The notes: generated by a model from the letters alone, not told the origin. A stretch of DNA of 64,000 bases from Agrypnia vestita (GCA_016648135.1 JADDOH010001519.1:62001-126000), one strand, 5' to 3'. Positions 42,891-53,840 are shown, counted from the stretch's first letter. Numbers and translations are program-made.

Positions 42891-43145
42891 TACAGATCCA
42901 CAAATTCATTTAACACAAACTATCACCACATTGACATTTTCAACGCAACAATAAGAAACATAAAACAAACAATATCTACACTACCGCACCCAAACTAATT
43001 TGTATATTATATCTTCCCTTCTACTCCCGTCCCACATTCCCCTCCACCCTCTCCATTCGCTATTAATGTATGTTAAAGTAAATTTTTAAATTCAGTGGAA
43101 AATTTTTAAGATTGTTTTGATTCAAAATAAATAAATAAATAAACA
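42891..43145 (+). pseudogene. LINE C-terminal relic with AAATAAATAAATAA tail
   Basis: Frame 42891-42998 reads YRSTNSFNTNYHHIDIFNAT then IRNIKQTISTLPHPN and TAA, a C-terminus of CR1/Jockey form (Y/RTNxFN...FDIF...). 3' UTR rich in C (cccctccaccctctcc), then ctttaagattg and the AAATA tail at ~43128-43143. Confidence 0.6.
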
Positions 43146-43330
43146 CACAAATACACACACTCACACAAACTCACTATTGGACATGTTTTTTCTTATTCTT
43201 TTATCGATTGTATATATGTGTTTTCTTGTAATTGGCCCAAAACTCTGTACATCAATTATTGTTTTTTTTCAAGATTGATTAATTATATGGCTGTAAGAAA
43301 ACCAATAAATGAAAATAAAATAAAATAAAA
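43146..43330 (+). mobile_element. Second LINE-type 3' tail
   Basis: attggacatgttttttctta ... ctgtaagaaaaccaataaat and a (AAAATA)n run at 43310-43335. Coding part absent. Confidence 0.5.
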
Positions 43331-43850
43331 TAAAATAATATGACATCATAGTTTCAGATCATCTGATCAGATCGATGTTGAGTTGAATCGTTTTACTCGC
43401 CGTTTTCTCAAATTTCACTCCTGTAATTGAATTGGTCCGTACGTAAACGCGCAAAGTCCAATTTCCATCTCGAGTTTTTCTTTTCCTAGACCAAACTTGA
43501 CAATCACTTTTGGTTTATAACGTTGTTCATAATCTGAGTAACGGTACGAACCAATATGAAAATTTTGTTATTTACATGTTTTTATTATTTTTATTCACAA
43601 CCGAAAATTTTATAGATCATTTTTTTGATTCACAGTTCTTAAATTTAAAGTTCTTTAATTTAAGAACTTAATTAAAAAGTTCTTAAATTCGTTTTTAAGT
43701 GTTTCAATATGGCGTCCTCTAGCGGCAGAAACGCAACGTAATTTGTGCCCACCGAACCAGAAAAAGTGGATTACTCTAAAAATGGATAATAAAGGTTAAT
43801 TAATAAATGAGACTTACAGATAAGGTCGACATATTCACGGAAATATACAA
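43331..43850. other. Gene-free stretch
   Basis: Imperfect gttcttaaatt inverted repeats near 43636-43690; otherwise nothing. Confidence 0.35.
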
Positions 43851-43979
43851 GGCCGCTATAGCGTAATTGGAGAACGCGCCTGCCCTGAAAAGGAGGAGAT
43901 CCGTGTTTCGAAACCCGGTAGTAGCCAAATGTTTTTTCGTGGATTTGATTTTTCTGTATGTCTTTCGAATTGATGAATT
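43851..43979 (+). mobile_element. tRNA-headed SINE family S2, copy 2
   Basis: Head ggccgctatagcgtaattgg; B box changed to gtttcgaaacc; body tttttctgtatgtctttcga. Acceptor-like pairing ggccgct/agtagcc. Same family as 27499-27632. Confidence 0.75.
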
Positions 43980-44448
43980 AATTTGGTTTTATGTTTCAAT
44001 AGATTGCGCATAAAATATATATGCTTCATTGAAACTATATTTCTAGTTACAGTAAATTTTCCAACCTTACTATTTATGTTAGGTTACTTCGAACTAACCT
44101 AACCTAACATAATAATTAGGTTAGTTGAGTTGAAAAATATACTTTCAATTACAATAAATACCATATTATAATAGAACATAGCGGGTATATAGCACGCAAA
44201 TAATAGGTATATATACTACAGAAACAAAAAGAATAGATGAACAAATAGGACGCCGGGGAGTCGAGGGAACATGGAGGAGAGCGTTTTCCCTCCGGGTTAA
44301 AAGAACGTGAACAAAAACATAATTAACAAATATTCAAATATAAAGTATTAGGTGATTATCCGAATGTTTTGCAATTTATTTATTTAAAATTTCACCATTT
44401 TAGCAATTCTAATAAGCGACATCATGTTTGTAAATAGTGTTATGATAA
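43980..44448. other. Gene-free stretch
   Basis: Short aacctaacctaac runs at ~44090-44130 resemble the insect telomere repeat TTAGG but are only two to three units. Confidence 0.35.
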
Positions 44449-44548
44449 TGTCCTATTTTCATAGCACAAGCGTTTAGCTTAGTTTGAAAATAGTAAGAAT
44501 ATTGATGTGACACGTATTCCGTGTTCACATCTCTATTTTTTTTTTTAA
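44449..44548 (+). mobile_element. SINE S1, 3' fragment
   Basis: Begins in the body at tcctattttcatagcacaag and runs through gtgacacgtattccgtgttc to the tail. The tRNA head is missing (5' truncation). Confidence 0.75.
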
Positions 44549-44649
44549 ATTTAAAAAAATAAAAAATAAAATAAAAAAATGCATATGATTCGGGCGCCAT
44601 CAAGTTTGAAAATGGCGCTATTAAAATTGTATATATTTGCTCGTTATTT

Positions 44650-45135
44650 GATACTAGCTGTTCGTACCCGGCGTTGCACGAGTTGAGAACTAAGTTAAAA
44701 ATAAATTTGTGGTGGAACAAAGGTTCCATTGTTTTGCAAAGCCTCTAATTAAAAAAATGTTTTCATTTAATCTAGGATGTCTAGGGAAGAAATGTGGCCT
44801 ATTTTTTCCGTCGGGAATATGTATGTAAAATTTAAGTCCGATCGGTCGAACGATACAGACATACATTGAAAATATATCTGGGGGAGGGGAAGGTGTAAAA
44901 GTTGAGAGAGAAATATCGCCTATGTTACCCGCGGGGTCCTAAAGAATAAGTTTCCAAATTTTGAGTCCGATTGGTCGAACGGTACAGATTTACATTGAAA
45001 ATATATCGGGGGGAGGGGAAAGTGTAGAGGAAGAGGGATGAAATGTCACCTATGTTACCCGCCGGATCTTAAAGCATAAGTATGCAAAATTTGAGTTGAA
45101 TCGGAAAAACGGTGTAGATTTATATAGAGAACGGA
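44650..45135 (+). repeat. Repeat R5 with ~130-bp internal tandem units, copy 1
   Basis: Starts atactagctgttcgtacccg. Contains ~2.5 units of about 130 bp (gagtccgatcggtcgaac ... gggggaggggaa ... atgttacccgc at ~44833, 44963 and 45093). The inverted copy is 55480-56012. The head resembles ends of RTE-like elements but no coding part is attached. Confidence 0.7.
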
Positions 45136-45263
45136 GAAGGAGATTCTGAAAGATACCGAAGCCACTAATAACTAATAATTGATTATTTTTTCATGTGTGT
45201 ATCTTTAAATTTGCTTTTTCTCATAAAATAATTTTTTTAAAGAATAATTTATGTTTTTTTATT

Positions 45264-45337
45264 AATAATTTCAATTTTCATTTTGTATGACAACCTACCT
45301 ACCTAGGTTGTCATACAAAATGAAAATTGAAATTATT
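45264..45337. repeat. Perfect 33-bp hairpin
   Basis: Arms 45264-45296 and 45305-45337 are exact inverse copies around an 8-nt acctacct loop. Non-coding; may be a small foldback element. Confidence 0.9.
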
Positions 45338-45589
45338 AGGTTACCTTTAATTAATTAAAAAACAACTAATCATACTAAAATAATTATTAAAATAGCTCAA
45401 AGGCGTGTGCTCAAGCGATTTACTTGCTGCGTAGAGGGAGGGAAAAATTGGACAAAAAATTTGGAAAAAAAATTGGACCAACAGGGTTTCTGGCAACGTT
45501 CATATTGTTAATCTTTAAGCTATTCATTATATTATCTTATCTATGAGCTATTCTGAAATTGGATCAATTGCCAGAATGGGGTCCTCATA

Positions 45590-46190
45590 TTATGCATACT
45601 CAAGTACCTCTAGCGCCTGGACTAGTACGAGATATTAACATATTTTCTATAGAGAAGTTGTAGAACTCAAAAAGTTCTATAAAAAAGGCCGCGATGACAC
45701 ATATCTATATTTTAAGGTTAATACACTGAAAGTAGACTGAATAGAGTCACTAAGACGCTTGTGTGGAAAATCTTTGGTCGATAGAGTGAGGACTGAACAA
45801 ATTAGAAGCGAATGCAATGCTGGCTGTAGTGTGGTAGATAGAATAAAGAAAGGAGCGCTGAGATGGTTTGGTCATGTGGAACGTAGGAACGGGGAAAGGA
45901 TGGTTAAGAAAATATATGAGGCGAGTGTTGAAGGCAACAGGAATAGAGGGCGTCCGCGAAAGACCTGGCACGATCAGGTACTACAAGTATTTGAGGATGG
46001 CCCTGTTAAAAGCCGCAACAACATGTGGCCGAAGCAAAAGTGGTGAGCCAGAATAGAAGAGTGTGGCGTTCAATACTCTCTGCCTACCCCTGAGCGAAAC
46101 GGCGTGGTGGTTAGTTAGTTAGTTAGATAATATATTACTAAAAGTAACTAAAAATCTACGCGTGCGAAGGCGCGCGCCCCCAGCTAGTAA
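45590..46190 (+). pseudogene. RTE-type LINE, C-terminal relic
   Basis: Frame from ~45733 reads ESLRRLCGKSLVDRVRTEQI, CNAGCSVVDRIKK, LRWFGHVERRNGERMVKKIY, EASVEGNRNRGRPRKTWHDQ, and ends at a TGA near 46045; VWRSILSAYP continues in another frame, so one shift separates the end. It is the C-terminal, post-RT region of an RTE-type LINE. Flanks carry the noncoding blocks seen in 38768-39155 (gttgtagaactcaaaaagtt left; ctaaaaatctacgcgtgcga right). The RT core itself is missing. Confidence 0.75.
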
Positions 46191-46649
46191 ATAAATAAAT
46201 AATCTACATATGTTCAAACATCATGCGAAAAATAACGGTTCCGTTATTTAACCTTTAAAAATGGTTTCGTTTTTTCGCGGGATGTGCGATGTGCGTTTCT
46301 GAGACTACCGATTCAACGGAAAAAAGTGAGTTGGCACTAAGAACCAAAGCCCAGGATGACGGATGACTTCGCTAACGATGATTTATGCATGTGGAAGAAG
46401 AGAGTGCTGCTTTCTTCCGCTAACAAGCTGTCGGTTCTTTGTGAATAATATTATTTATCGCCTGCAAACAATTGGCGAACAATCCCCGATGGGAAATTTC
46501 ACAACTCGTCTTTGACCTCAAATAACGAACGCAGCGTCTCATACTTTAATAAATTATTTACCTGCATTGTTCGTATTTATTTTTTATCGCTCCATCAATA
46601 ACTGTTGCAGTTACACTAATGCATTAATTTCTAAATTAAATAAATGCAC

Positions 46650-46868
46650 GAGCAACATTTTTGACTAGGCTAAGATATTACAGAGTTTTGAAATGGAGAC
46701 GTTGGGAGAATAAAAGAGGCATCGGAAGACCTCAAAAGAGATGGACCTATGATATAGCCGCTGTGGGGGGAAAGAATTGGCTACAATCAGCAAACAACAA
46801 GGAAGGATGGAAGGGTATGGAAGAGGCCTATCCAGCAGTGGAAAGATGAAGACTGACGAAGAAGAATA
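46650..46868 (+). pseudogene. LINE C-terminal relic, GAAGAA tail
   Basis: Frame reads VLKWRRWENKRGIGRPQKR, WTYDIAAVGGKNWLQSANNK, EGWKGMEEAYPAVER. Same family as 22937-23275 (minus). Ends gacgaagaagaat. The start and the RT domain are missing. Confidence 0.75.
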
Positions 46869-47060
46869 TATGTCATGGTCATGGTTCATTTTTTTGAAAT
46901 TGTACTTCTTTAGGCACGTTTGAATGAAATTTTAGGATGCAACGAAATATTTCCATTGTTTTTGTATTTGCTTGTAGAACTCCATATTTTTTTAATGAAA
47001 TTTAAAATAGATTAATTTTTTATAAATGTTATTAAGTTCTGTAGGTTACGTATTATTTTT

Positions 47061-47100
47061 AATGTGACAGCTGTTTCGGATTGTAAGGCCATTATCAAAA
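47061..47100 (-). ncRNA. Degenerate hammerhead-like motif, lineage 4
   Basis: Minus strand: TTGATAA (two changes from CTGANGA), t, GG...CC stem, GAAA and an 8-nt palindrome ACAGCTGT then C. Stem I pairing is not visible. Inactive if real. Confidence 0.35.
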
Positions 47101-47227
47101 ACTGGATATATCACGTATAATCGACTTATTTATGAGGTTTAAGTTACCCCTTCCCCTATGGATACTTAAATGTTTTCGGTGAAGCCCTATATTTAACCAA
47201 TAACAATTTTTACAAGTGTCGACATCA

Positions 47228-47372
47228 AGTTGTTTGAAAATGGTGTTATGAATATTGCAAATGCTCCGGGTGCTGTTATTAACTAAATTCTGTTATGAAA
47301 ATTGCATATGCTCCAGGCGCTGTTATTAACTAAATTCTGTTACGAAAATTGCATATGCTCAAGGTATAGGTA
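47228..47372 (+). repeat. 47-bp tandem repeat, ~2.7 units
   Basis: gctgttattaactaaattct then gttatgaaaattgcatatgc repeated with a 47-bp period (47272, 47319). Confidence 0.75.
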
Positions 47373-47514
47373 CAACAAATCGCATGTTTTTTATGTTTGC
47401 CAAAGAAGAATAAATTCTAACGCGACTACTTTAATACACGCACTTATTTATTTATTTAGCTAAAATACAATTTTGTCATTAACAAATATCAACTATGCAT
47501 ATATTATTTTTTAT

Positions 47515-47700
47515 GAGGGTGTAACAGACCTTGTCCACATTACTTTATAGATGGATTCCTGCCTAAATTACGAGTCGAAAATGTTCAAGCAACAATGTCT
47601 CTTATATCAATAGTTATGGAGATAACCGACTTCGAAATATTAATAGATATTACAATATGTTGCACGAATGACAAAAAATAGTTGACGTTTAAGAATATAA
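47515..47700 (+). repeat. MITE family M2, left half
   Basis: agggtgtaacagaccttgtc, ggattcctgcctaaattacg, tatggagataaccgac. The right half is absent. Confidence 0.6.
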
Positions 47701-47981
47701 TTACAATTATATTTGAAGTATCTATAATCAGTTCTATTTTAACTATTTTTTTAAATACAATTTCTCTACTACGATAGTTCATTTATTGTAGATTTAATAA
47801 TCGATATCTAAAAATATTATTCCGCAGTAAGTATGTGGGTTTTTTTAGAGATAATATTTACTGTATATACTGATATCGTTCGCCGAATATTTTTTTTAAA
47901 TATCATATTATATAAATATATTATAACATATTTAAAAAAATAGTTTACTTTTAGAATTTTATCAGCAAAAAAACTTATTTT

Positions 47982-48512
47982 TACTCCCTTTATATTAACT
48001 CGTGGCGTCTGCTTGCTTGCTTGCCGGCTTGCCGTCAAAAAAAACTGTGGATCGATTTTTGACCCTTTTCCCATGATCCAATCGAGCTGAAACTTGGCAA
48101 GTAGACTCTTGGCGACGATCAAGAAGATCTATCAAATTTTCGTTAAAAAAGTAATAATTATAGTATAATTTCGGATTTTTTGAAATTTTATTGGTTTTTT
48201 CAAATTGGAATCATTAGAAAATTTTGGCGGTCCGATAACGTCGCGGAATATTTTCTAAATTTGAATTACTCCGTCGATATACATGATAGGTACTTCACTA
48301 CGAATGTCGAAAATCTAAATTGACTGACAAATGTTTTTAGAATTTAATCTTCAAAGCAAAGTATCTTATCAAAGCTCAAAACATCTGACATTTTAGAAAT
48401 ATATTAAATTACTGTAAGTTTAGTGTTATGTTATGTGTTTTAATTCCTCTTTAATTGTTGTTATATTGTACAAAGAAAGGGAGAATAATAAAAACTTGGT
48501 TTTTATGGGTTA
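47982..48512 (+). mobile_element. Repeat family M1, copy 4, with ~280-bp insertion
   Basis: Left part 47982-48190 (actccctttatattaactcg ... ggcgacgat) and right end ~48472-48512 (aaagaaagggagaataataa then gggtta). The intervening 48190-48470 is not in other copies. No ends of the insert were found. Confidence 0.65.
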
Positions 48513-49069
48513 CTTTTTAAATTAAATTAGGGTTTAAAAAAAATTAATTTGAATTATTCTTGTCAATATTGCCGGGCTATTTCTAATATTATGTATGTAT
48601 TAAAATTTTCGGATAAAGAATAAAATTTTAGTGATGTTAAAAATACGTGATCCTAACGACATGCGCTGAGCTTATATTATAAATAATAATCTTTTTTATC
48701 AGAAATATATTTTTATGAATTGGTCACTGACATCTTTGGAAAACTGATAAAAGCTCTGTATCATTTTTAGATATAATTAATGTCGAAGTCCTATCCAAGT
48801 GGTTTCATGTAAATAAACATACAATGTAATATTTAAGGTGGATAATTTAGGATTTTATGAGATATATTTACGTTTACATTATGACAAAATAAGATTGACA
48901 TGTTAATTATCGATGTAAATTGGTTACAATCATTACCGAAAATTTAAAATGTATAAATAAGATAGCTCAAGATTTAATAGTAGACTTACTAGGTAGGTAT
49001 ACATTCAGAATTTCTACGGATACGACGTATTTTTTTACGGCATAATATTTTAGAAGACCGCCCGCATTA
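48513..49069. other. Gene-free stretch
   Basis: AT-rich, nothing recognised. Confidence 0.35.
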
Positions 49070-49071
49070 TA

Positions 49072-49426
49072 CAGGGTGTCCCGTATCTCGACGTCAAGCT
49101 GAAATCGGGTGATAGGCCAAGTCATAATAGTTATCAGAAAAATATTTAAAAATACAAAAAAACAGTCAGTTTGGTCAAAAAGTGACATTTTCTTCCAAGC
49201 TGGAGCAGTTAGCTTTGAATTTGACAAAACTTTACAGAAGCATTATTCAGGATTACATAATAATAAAAACATGAATAAAAATAAAGATTTGTAGCAACAG
49301 GAGTGAAAAGACCATCACAGGGTGTAGATTTTTTTGATTTTTTTAAATGCTTATAATTTTTAAAACACATGACTATTATGGCCTATCACCCGATTTCGGC
49401 TTGACGTCGAGATACGGGACACCCTG
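49072..49426. mobile_element. TA-flanked MITE with ~50-bp near-perfect TIRs
   Basis: CAGGGTGTCCCGTATCTCGA and then cgtcaagctgaaatcgggtg at the left; the right end is the inverse with one substitution, after which a 5-nt insertion breaks the match. TA (49070-49071, 49427-49428) flanks both. 355 bp, no transposase. CAGGGTGTC ends and TA duplication fit Tc1/mariner mobilisation. Unlike M2, its interior is not palindromic. Confidence 0.92.
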
Positions 49427-49428
49427 TA

Positions 49429-50642
49429 TAATATAAAAAAATTAATGTCCATATTTGGACGTAGCATAAAGTATTTATTATTATTTGATGTGTCGACAAT
49501 AGTTTTTTTATTTTTCTAAACATCTATAGAATGGATGAAATTGATTATTAAAATTTTAAAAGAAATTGTTACATTAGATAGGTAGGTTCTAAGGATTATT
49601 GTTTCAGTTTCCTACATATTAGAATTGAATTGATTATGAAAAATATATTTTTAATATCAGAAATTTGAAAAAAATATCATACCTATCTGAGAACATTAGT
49701 CTAGAATTTATAATTGTTTCTGAATTTTAAAACTTCATATTATTATTTTGAACTAAGATAGAGTAGAAAAACCGACTAATAAGATAATCAATGTTACGAG
49801 GTCCAATCCTTCCCCGAAATTGTTTTTGAAGCTGGAGCTCCCGTATCGGTTCCGTACAACAAAGCAACCCATTTTTTTTAAAACAAACAAAAAATTGTAC
49901 TCTGTGATGTACTTTTGTATGAAATGGAGTCATGGACACTCACTGAAACAATGCTGAAGCGACTTGAAGCATTTGAGATGTAGATCTAGAGACGGCTTTT
50001 AAAAGTAAGCTGGGCTGACAGGGTTACAAATGAGCGTTCATAAACCACGTGATTCCATTTTATACCCATCTCTACCCCCATATAGCCCTAACGTGGCTTT
50101 TGCTTTTACCCCCTCCCCCCACCCCTCGTAAGCCCTGGGCCATCCTACAAAAAGACTTCCATACACGTTATCGTAAAACAATGACGGATGTGCGAAAAAT
50201 TCCATTTTGACTTTTTTGGACCGTTAAAAAGTGAAAAAAAGAAGCCATCTAATGGTATATAAAAAATGCATTTTTTCTCATTGACTTAACCGTCGTTTTA
50301 CGAAGTCGGTATAACGACGCTTCTGATTTGCGATCATAGAACAGTGCAGCATGTGTAAAAACTTTCGTTGTACTGCGCTGATTATATTTGAGGTTTTAAA
50401 AGTATCCACTTTAAATAACTAACCCAAGTTTCAAAGGAAAATCTTTTGTAGCTATCGAGCTATTATGACATAAAGTGTCTTTATGTAAATAAAACTACAA
50501 ACTGCTCTCCTGCAAACTTGAGAAAAATCACATGCGTCGTTGTTCTACGATTATGACGGTTTCTCATACAAATAGCTTCGTCTCTGTAAGAATTTTCTAA
50601 TTTATCTTAATAAATAACTATCCATCGTAATCAATAAGTAGG
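49429..50642. other. Gene-free stretch
   Basis: C-rich spot at 50105-50130 (cccctccccccc). 50568-50624 shares ~50 bp with 38036-38086. No gene seen. Confidence 0.35.
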
Positions 50643-50644
50643 TA

Positions 50645-50787
50645 CAGTAGCCGGCAAACATCTTGAAATTCTTCGGCGTAGTGGGGGGAAGTTTGCGCAT
50701 GTACCATTCCACCAACGAGACCCAAATTTCATCTTCTGCGCATTCCCCTACTACGCTAAAGAATTTCAAGAAGTTTGCCGGCAACTG
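50645..50787 (+). mobile_element. Tc1/mariner-type MITE (family M3), copy 2
   Basis: CAGTAGCCGGCAAACATCTT left and CAGTTGCCGGCAAACTTCTT right (inverted), TA on both sides. 143 bp, close to the copy at 4031-4177 and in the same orientation. Confidence 0.9.
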
Positions 50788-50789
50788 TA

Positions 50790-51119
50790 CCTACCTATAC
50801 ATCAATTTACCTACCTTTATTAATTAATAATTATCTATAAAAATCCGGTAATTGTGTTCTCAGAACACTCGTGTAAAAATAGTTTTATAAAATAATTTGT
50901 ATAATAATGAGTAACACGAGTTTTCATACGAATATTCACATTCACATTAATCCCCCGACATTCCAACACAGTCAATACCGCGACTTTTGGATATATTTTC
51001 GCAAGCGTTTTATCTCCTTGCAGTTAAAATATAATAAAACGATAAACGATTAGATTCATTGTTATCTCCCGTGTCTTCGTTCGATATTGATGTTGTTACG
51101 TAAAACTGATTACATTTAC
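50790..51119. other. Gene-free stretch, upstream of the candidate exon pair
   Basis: No repeat matched. It could hold the promoter of the 51.4-kb exon, but no motif is convincing. Confidence 0.3.
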
Positions 51120-51207
51120 TAGAATTAATTCTTACAAAGGAGACGTTCGTTAAGTGGCGACACGGCTCGACCTGTTCCGCCATTTTAAAGTATTTTTGGC
51201 CCCTTAG
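51120..51207 (+). other. Possible 5'-UTR exon
   Basis: Non-repetitive, relatively GC-rich (gtggcgacacggctcgacct). Ends cccttag before GTAGAT (51208), an acceptable donor. With the acceptor at 51421-51422 it would give a 215-bp intron. The 5' limit is a guess. Confidence 0.3.
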
Positions 51208-51422
51208 GTAGATTACAGTTTGATTATTATTGTTTCATCTAGATTTTGCATCGTTTAAATTACACACTAATAATAAATCTATTTCATTGTATTTATTGAT
51301 ACGTCAAATAAAATTTAGTGATTCTCTTCAATTAATGTTTAAATCATTGTGAATTATTACTTAAAGTGATCTAAATTAACGAGTGTACAAATGTATTAAG
51401 TCGACCATTTTGTTTATTGCAG

Positions 51423-51472
51423 TTGCTGATTGGATAAATCACCAAGATGGACGAAACGCAACCTCAAAATAA
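51423..51472 (+). CDS. Probable first coding exon (MDETQPQN...)
   Basis: A pyrimidine-rich acceptor (ttttgtttattgcag, ending 51422) is followed by a 24-nt leader and an ATG at 51447 in good context (caccaagatgg). The frame reads MDETQPQN plus two bases of the next codon, then GTAAGTAG at 51473, a consensus donor. Acceptor, start context and donor lie within 60 bp in sequence that matches no repeat, which is what a host 5' coding exon looks like. Eight residues are too few to name the protein. The following exons are not recognisable here, so the next intron probably extends through the rest of the window. The 21.3-21.6 kb block may be an alternative first exon. Confidence 0.5.
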
Positions 51473-51771
51473 GTAAGTAGTTATACCTATTTATTTATCT
51501 TATCTGTCCTACTTACCAACCCTTTAATTGTTTGTTTTTTTAAAAAATCACACTATTTTTATCAACGTCGCGTAATGAAAATTGACTGGATTATAAATAT
51601 TTATCATTTTGTAGGCCTGTTTAATTATTTGTCAATTGAATAACAGTTTCATATTATGTTTTTCTAGCTATTGAAAAATAACCGCGCAAACCGCTTAAAA
51701 CCTCGAAAGAATGTTTGGATGTTAATTTGTTAAATTGTATTAGAAAATGATAATTTTGTACAAGTTCATTA
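51473..51771. other. Start of putative intron
   Basis: Begins GTAAGTAG; AT-rich with no other feature. Confidence 0.35.
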
Positions 51772-52051
51772 TTTATTTATAAAGATTTGAACGTTTTCGA
51801 TGCTAACGCATCATCTTCAGTAAATTATACTAATGTTAAACGTAAAAAGGACGGCGTGAGGGGTGGGTTGGAGATTACAGTCGGGTGGGTATGTGGGCGT
51901 GGTCATTAAGTGCAGAAGAGGGGACGTTATAAAAGGTGTTTGAACATTAATTACATTTTTGTTACAATTAATCACTAACTTTTCTAAAATATCTAGTTTC
52001 TTTCCTTTTTTGCACGCATTAGCATCGAAAACGTTCTAATCTTTATAAATA
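51772..52051. mobile_element. Foldback element with hammerhead-like core, lineage 5
   Basis: Inverted ends: tataaagatttgaacgtttt at the left and, inverted, tataaagattagaacgtttt at the right, both followed by cgatgctaa. The left arm on the minus strand holds the full motif CTGAAGA, t, GATGC-gtta-GCATC, GAAA, AACGTT, C. The interior (ggacggcgtgaggggtgggt) is GC-richer than its surroundings. Layout suggests a Penelope-like terminal-repeat pair. Confidence 0.6.
51784..51820 (-). ncRNA. Hammerhead-like motif, lineage 5
   Basis: CTGAAGA (51820-51814), extra T, perfect 5-bp stem II with a GTTA loop, GAAA (51798-51795), palindromic helix III AACGTT, and C at the cleavage position, the preferred base. 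Stem I pairing is weak (two pairs). Confidence 0.5.
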
Positions 52052-53011
52052 TATAGTAAAAGTAAAAAAATTAATCACAAAATTATAATTTTTTAATATA
52101 TTTTAAATTGGCCTTTCACAAGAAAAGTTACACAAGTTACACAAAGTTACACAAGAAAAATGGTTTCAAATTTATTGAGATTTCAACATTCTTTTATTAC
52201 TTAGATAATAATGTAGGTACATGATAACATTGTACGTATGAAAAATACCGGGTATAATACGCTATCTTGATATTTTTATAAGTAATTTAATCGAACTTTT
52301 ATCGCACATGAATTTCGCGCAATAACACATTATTTTCATTTACTTAAATGAAAATAATGTATTATAGTACTTACCTGTGTAAATTTTATCACCTACAGTA
52401 ATAAAAGGATGAGTTTCAGAGTTCTTTTGTCAAATTTTACTATATCAACAAAAATTTGCAGCGAATTGTATATTTTTAGGAATTCGTTTGAAGTTATGAC
52501 GCCTATTCTTATCGTTACCCGTTGTTCGATTGCGTCTACGTGTTTATATGTATGATAAAATATAACCATGCAAAATGCATTAAAAATTCAATTATAAAAT
52601 ACAAAATCGCCAACGGCATTACGCTGTTATGACGCCATTGTACATGCAGACATGTATGTGAGGTTCTCTTACATATCTATAGAGTTCTCTTAGAAAAAAG
52701 TTTTGCTATTCAAAAGCACAAAAATTTATAATAATATTTATTAAAAATAATGACAATTTATAATAATTTTAATTATAAAAATTACGGAATATCCGCTTAC
52801 GTGTTTTTACAACAATTCTCTCTATCGTAAAAATAAGTAATGCGCCCAAAAAATTGTTGATATCCTTTCACAAAAACAATTTCACTAGCAAATCTGTGAG
52901 CGAACGTAGCAACCTAGTGAATAAAAAAAAGGAGGTTTTCAAAAGAGCCAAAACAAATTTGAGAATTTCCTTTTTTTAGGGAAATATCTCTTAAAAGTCT
53001 TTATTACTACT
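52052..53011. other. Gene-free stretch
   Basis: AT-rich with a short inverted repeat at ~52328-52365 (tattttcatttacttaaatgaaaata). Nothing else. Confidence 0.35.
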
Positions 53012-53300
53012 CCCTTTCTTTTAACTGCAGCGTCTGCTTGTCTGCCGAAAAAACTTTGGATCGAATTTTAACCTTTTTCCCGTATTCCAATCGAGCTGAA
53101 ACTTTGCAGGCAGACTCGTGGCGACGTTAAAAATGATGTGATACATTTTCGTTTAAAATTTTTGAATAATTATAGTATAATTTTGGATTTTTCGAAATTT
53201 TTACGATTTATGTATTGTTTAATTTTCGAGCCCGATCCGTGGAGTAGGCGCGATACCTGTTTCAATGAGAAAGGGAGTATGATAAAAACTTTATATGTAT
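53012..53300 (+). mobile_element. Repeat family M1, copy 5
   Basis: actccctttcttttaactgc left, atgagaaagggagtatgata right; core as in the other copies (ccaatcgagctgaaactttg). The segment gagcccgatccgtggagtag replaces the gcgcagcgtcgcccgaatct of copy 1 and matches copy 2 (reverse). Confidence 0.8.
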
Positions 53301-53840
53301 TAGTTTTTTATTTTTATCTAATTTTTGTACCAGTAGTTTTGTTTCTTGCCGAAATTTTCAAATAATTAATCATGTCATCTGTCCTTTTAAAAAATTAAAA
53401 AACAGTCGCATTTTATTTTATTTTCTGACTCAACTAATTTTTCCTTGCTAGATATGCATCTTAAGATCAACTCTGCATACTTGACTCAAAACTCGATTTT
53501 ATTGACTTATTCCGTTATTCCTTTCGTCCAAATAAATACCTACTCGTAAAAATTAGGTAGGTTCATCATGTCCAGTGTCGATAAAATGACTAAATAGCCC
53601 GTGGCCGCAAGATTTTTATGAGATTTTCCAATCGAGACAAATTATTCTCAAACTTTGGAGACAACTCTAGCTTTCATAGTCTCCCTGTACATACCGAGTC
53701 TGAGAAATTCATCATAGGTCTCACTTCAAGCTTATCGTATGTCAAATGTCGAGATCGATAGCTGCATCTCGACGTACTCGATGTTGCTTCTATTGTGTCG
53801 GTGTACAAAGCGCATCACAAGGAGCCAAACAAACGCCATT
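53301..53840. other. Gene-free stretch
   Basis: Nothing recognised. Confidence 0.35.

Noticed and set aside
44080..44130. TTAGG-like telomeric repeat
   Set aside because: Only two to three imperfect units; too short for an interstitial telomere array.
44880..45025. G-rich runs (gggggaggggaagg) as a G-quadruplex
   Set aside because: Fewer than four well-spaced G3 tracts in one place; parts of a tandem repeat.
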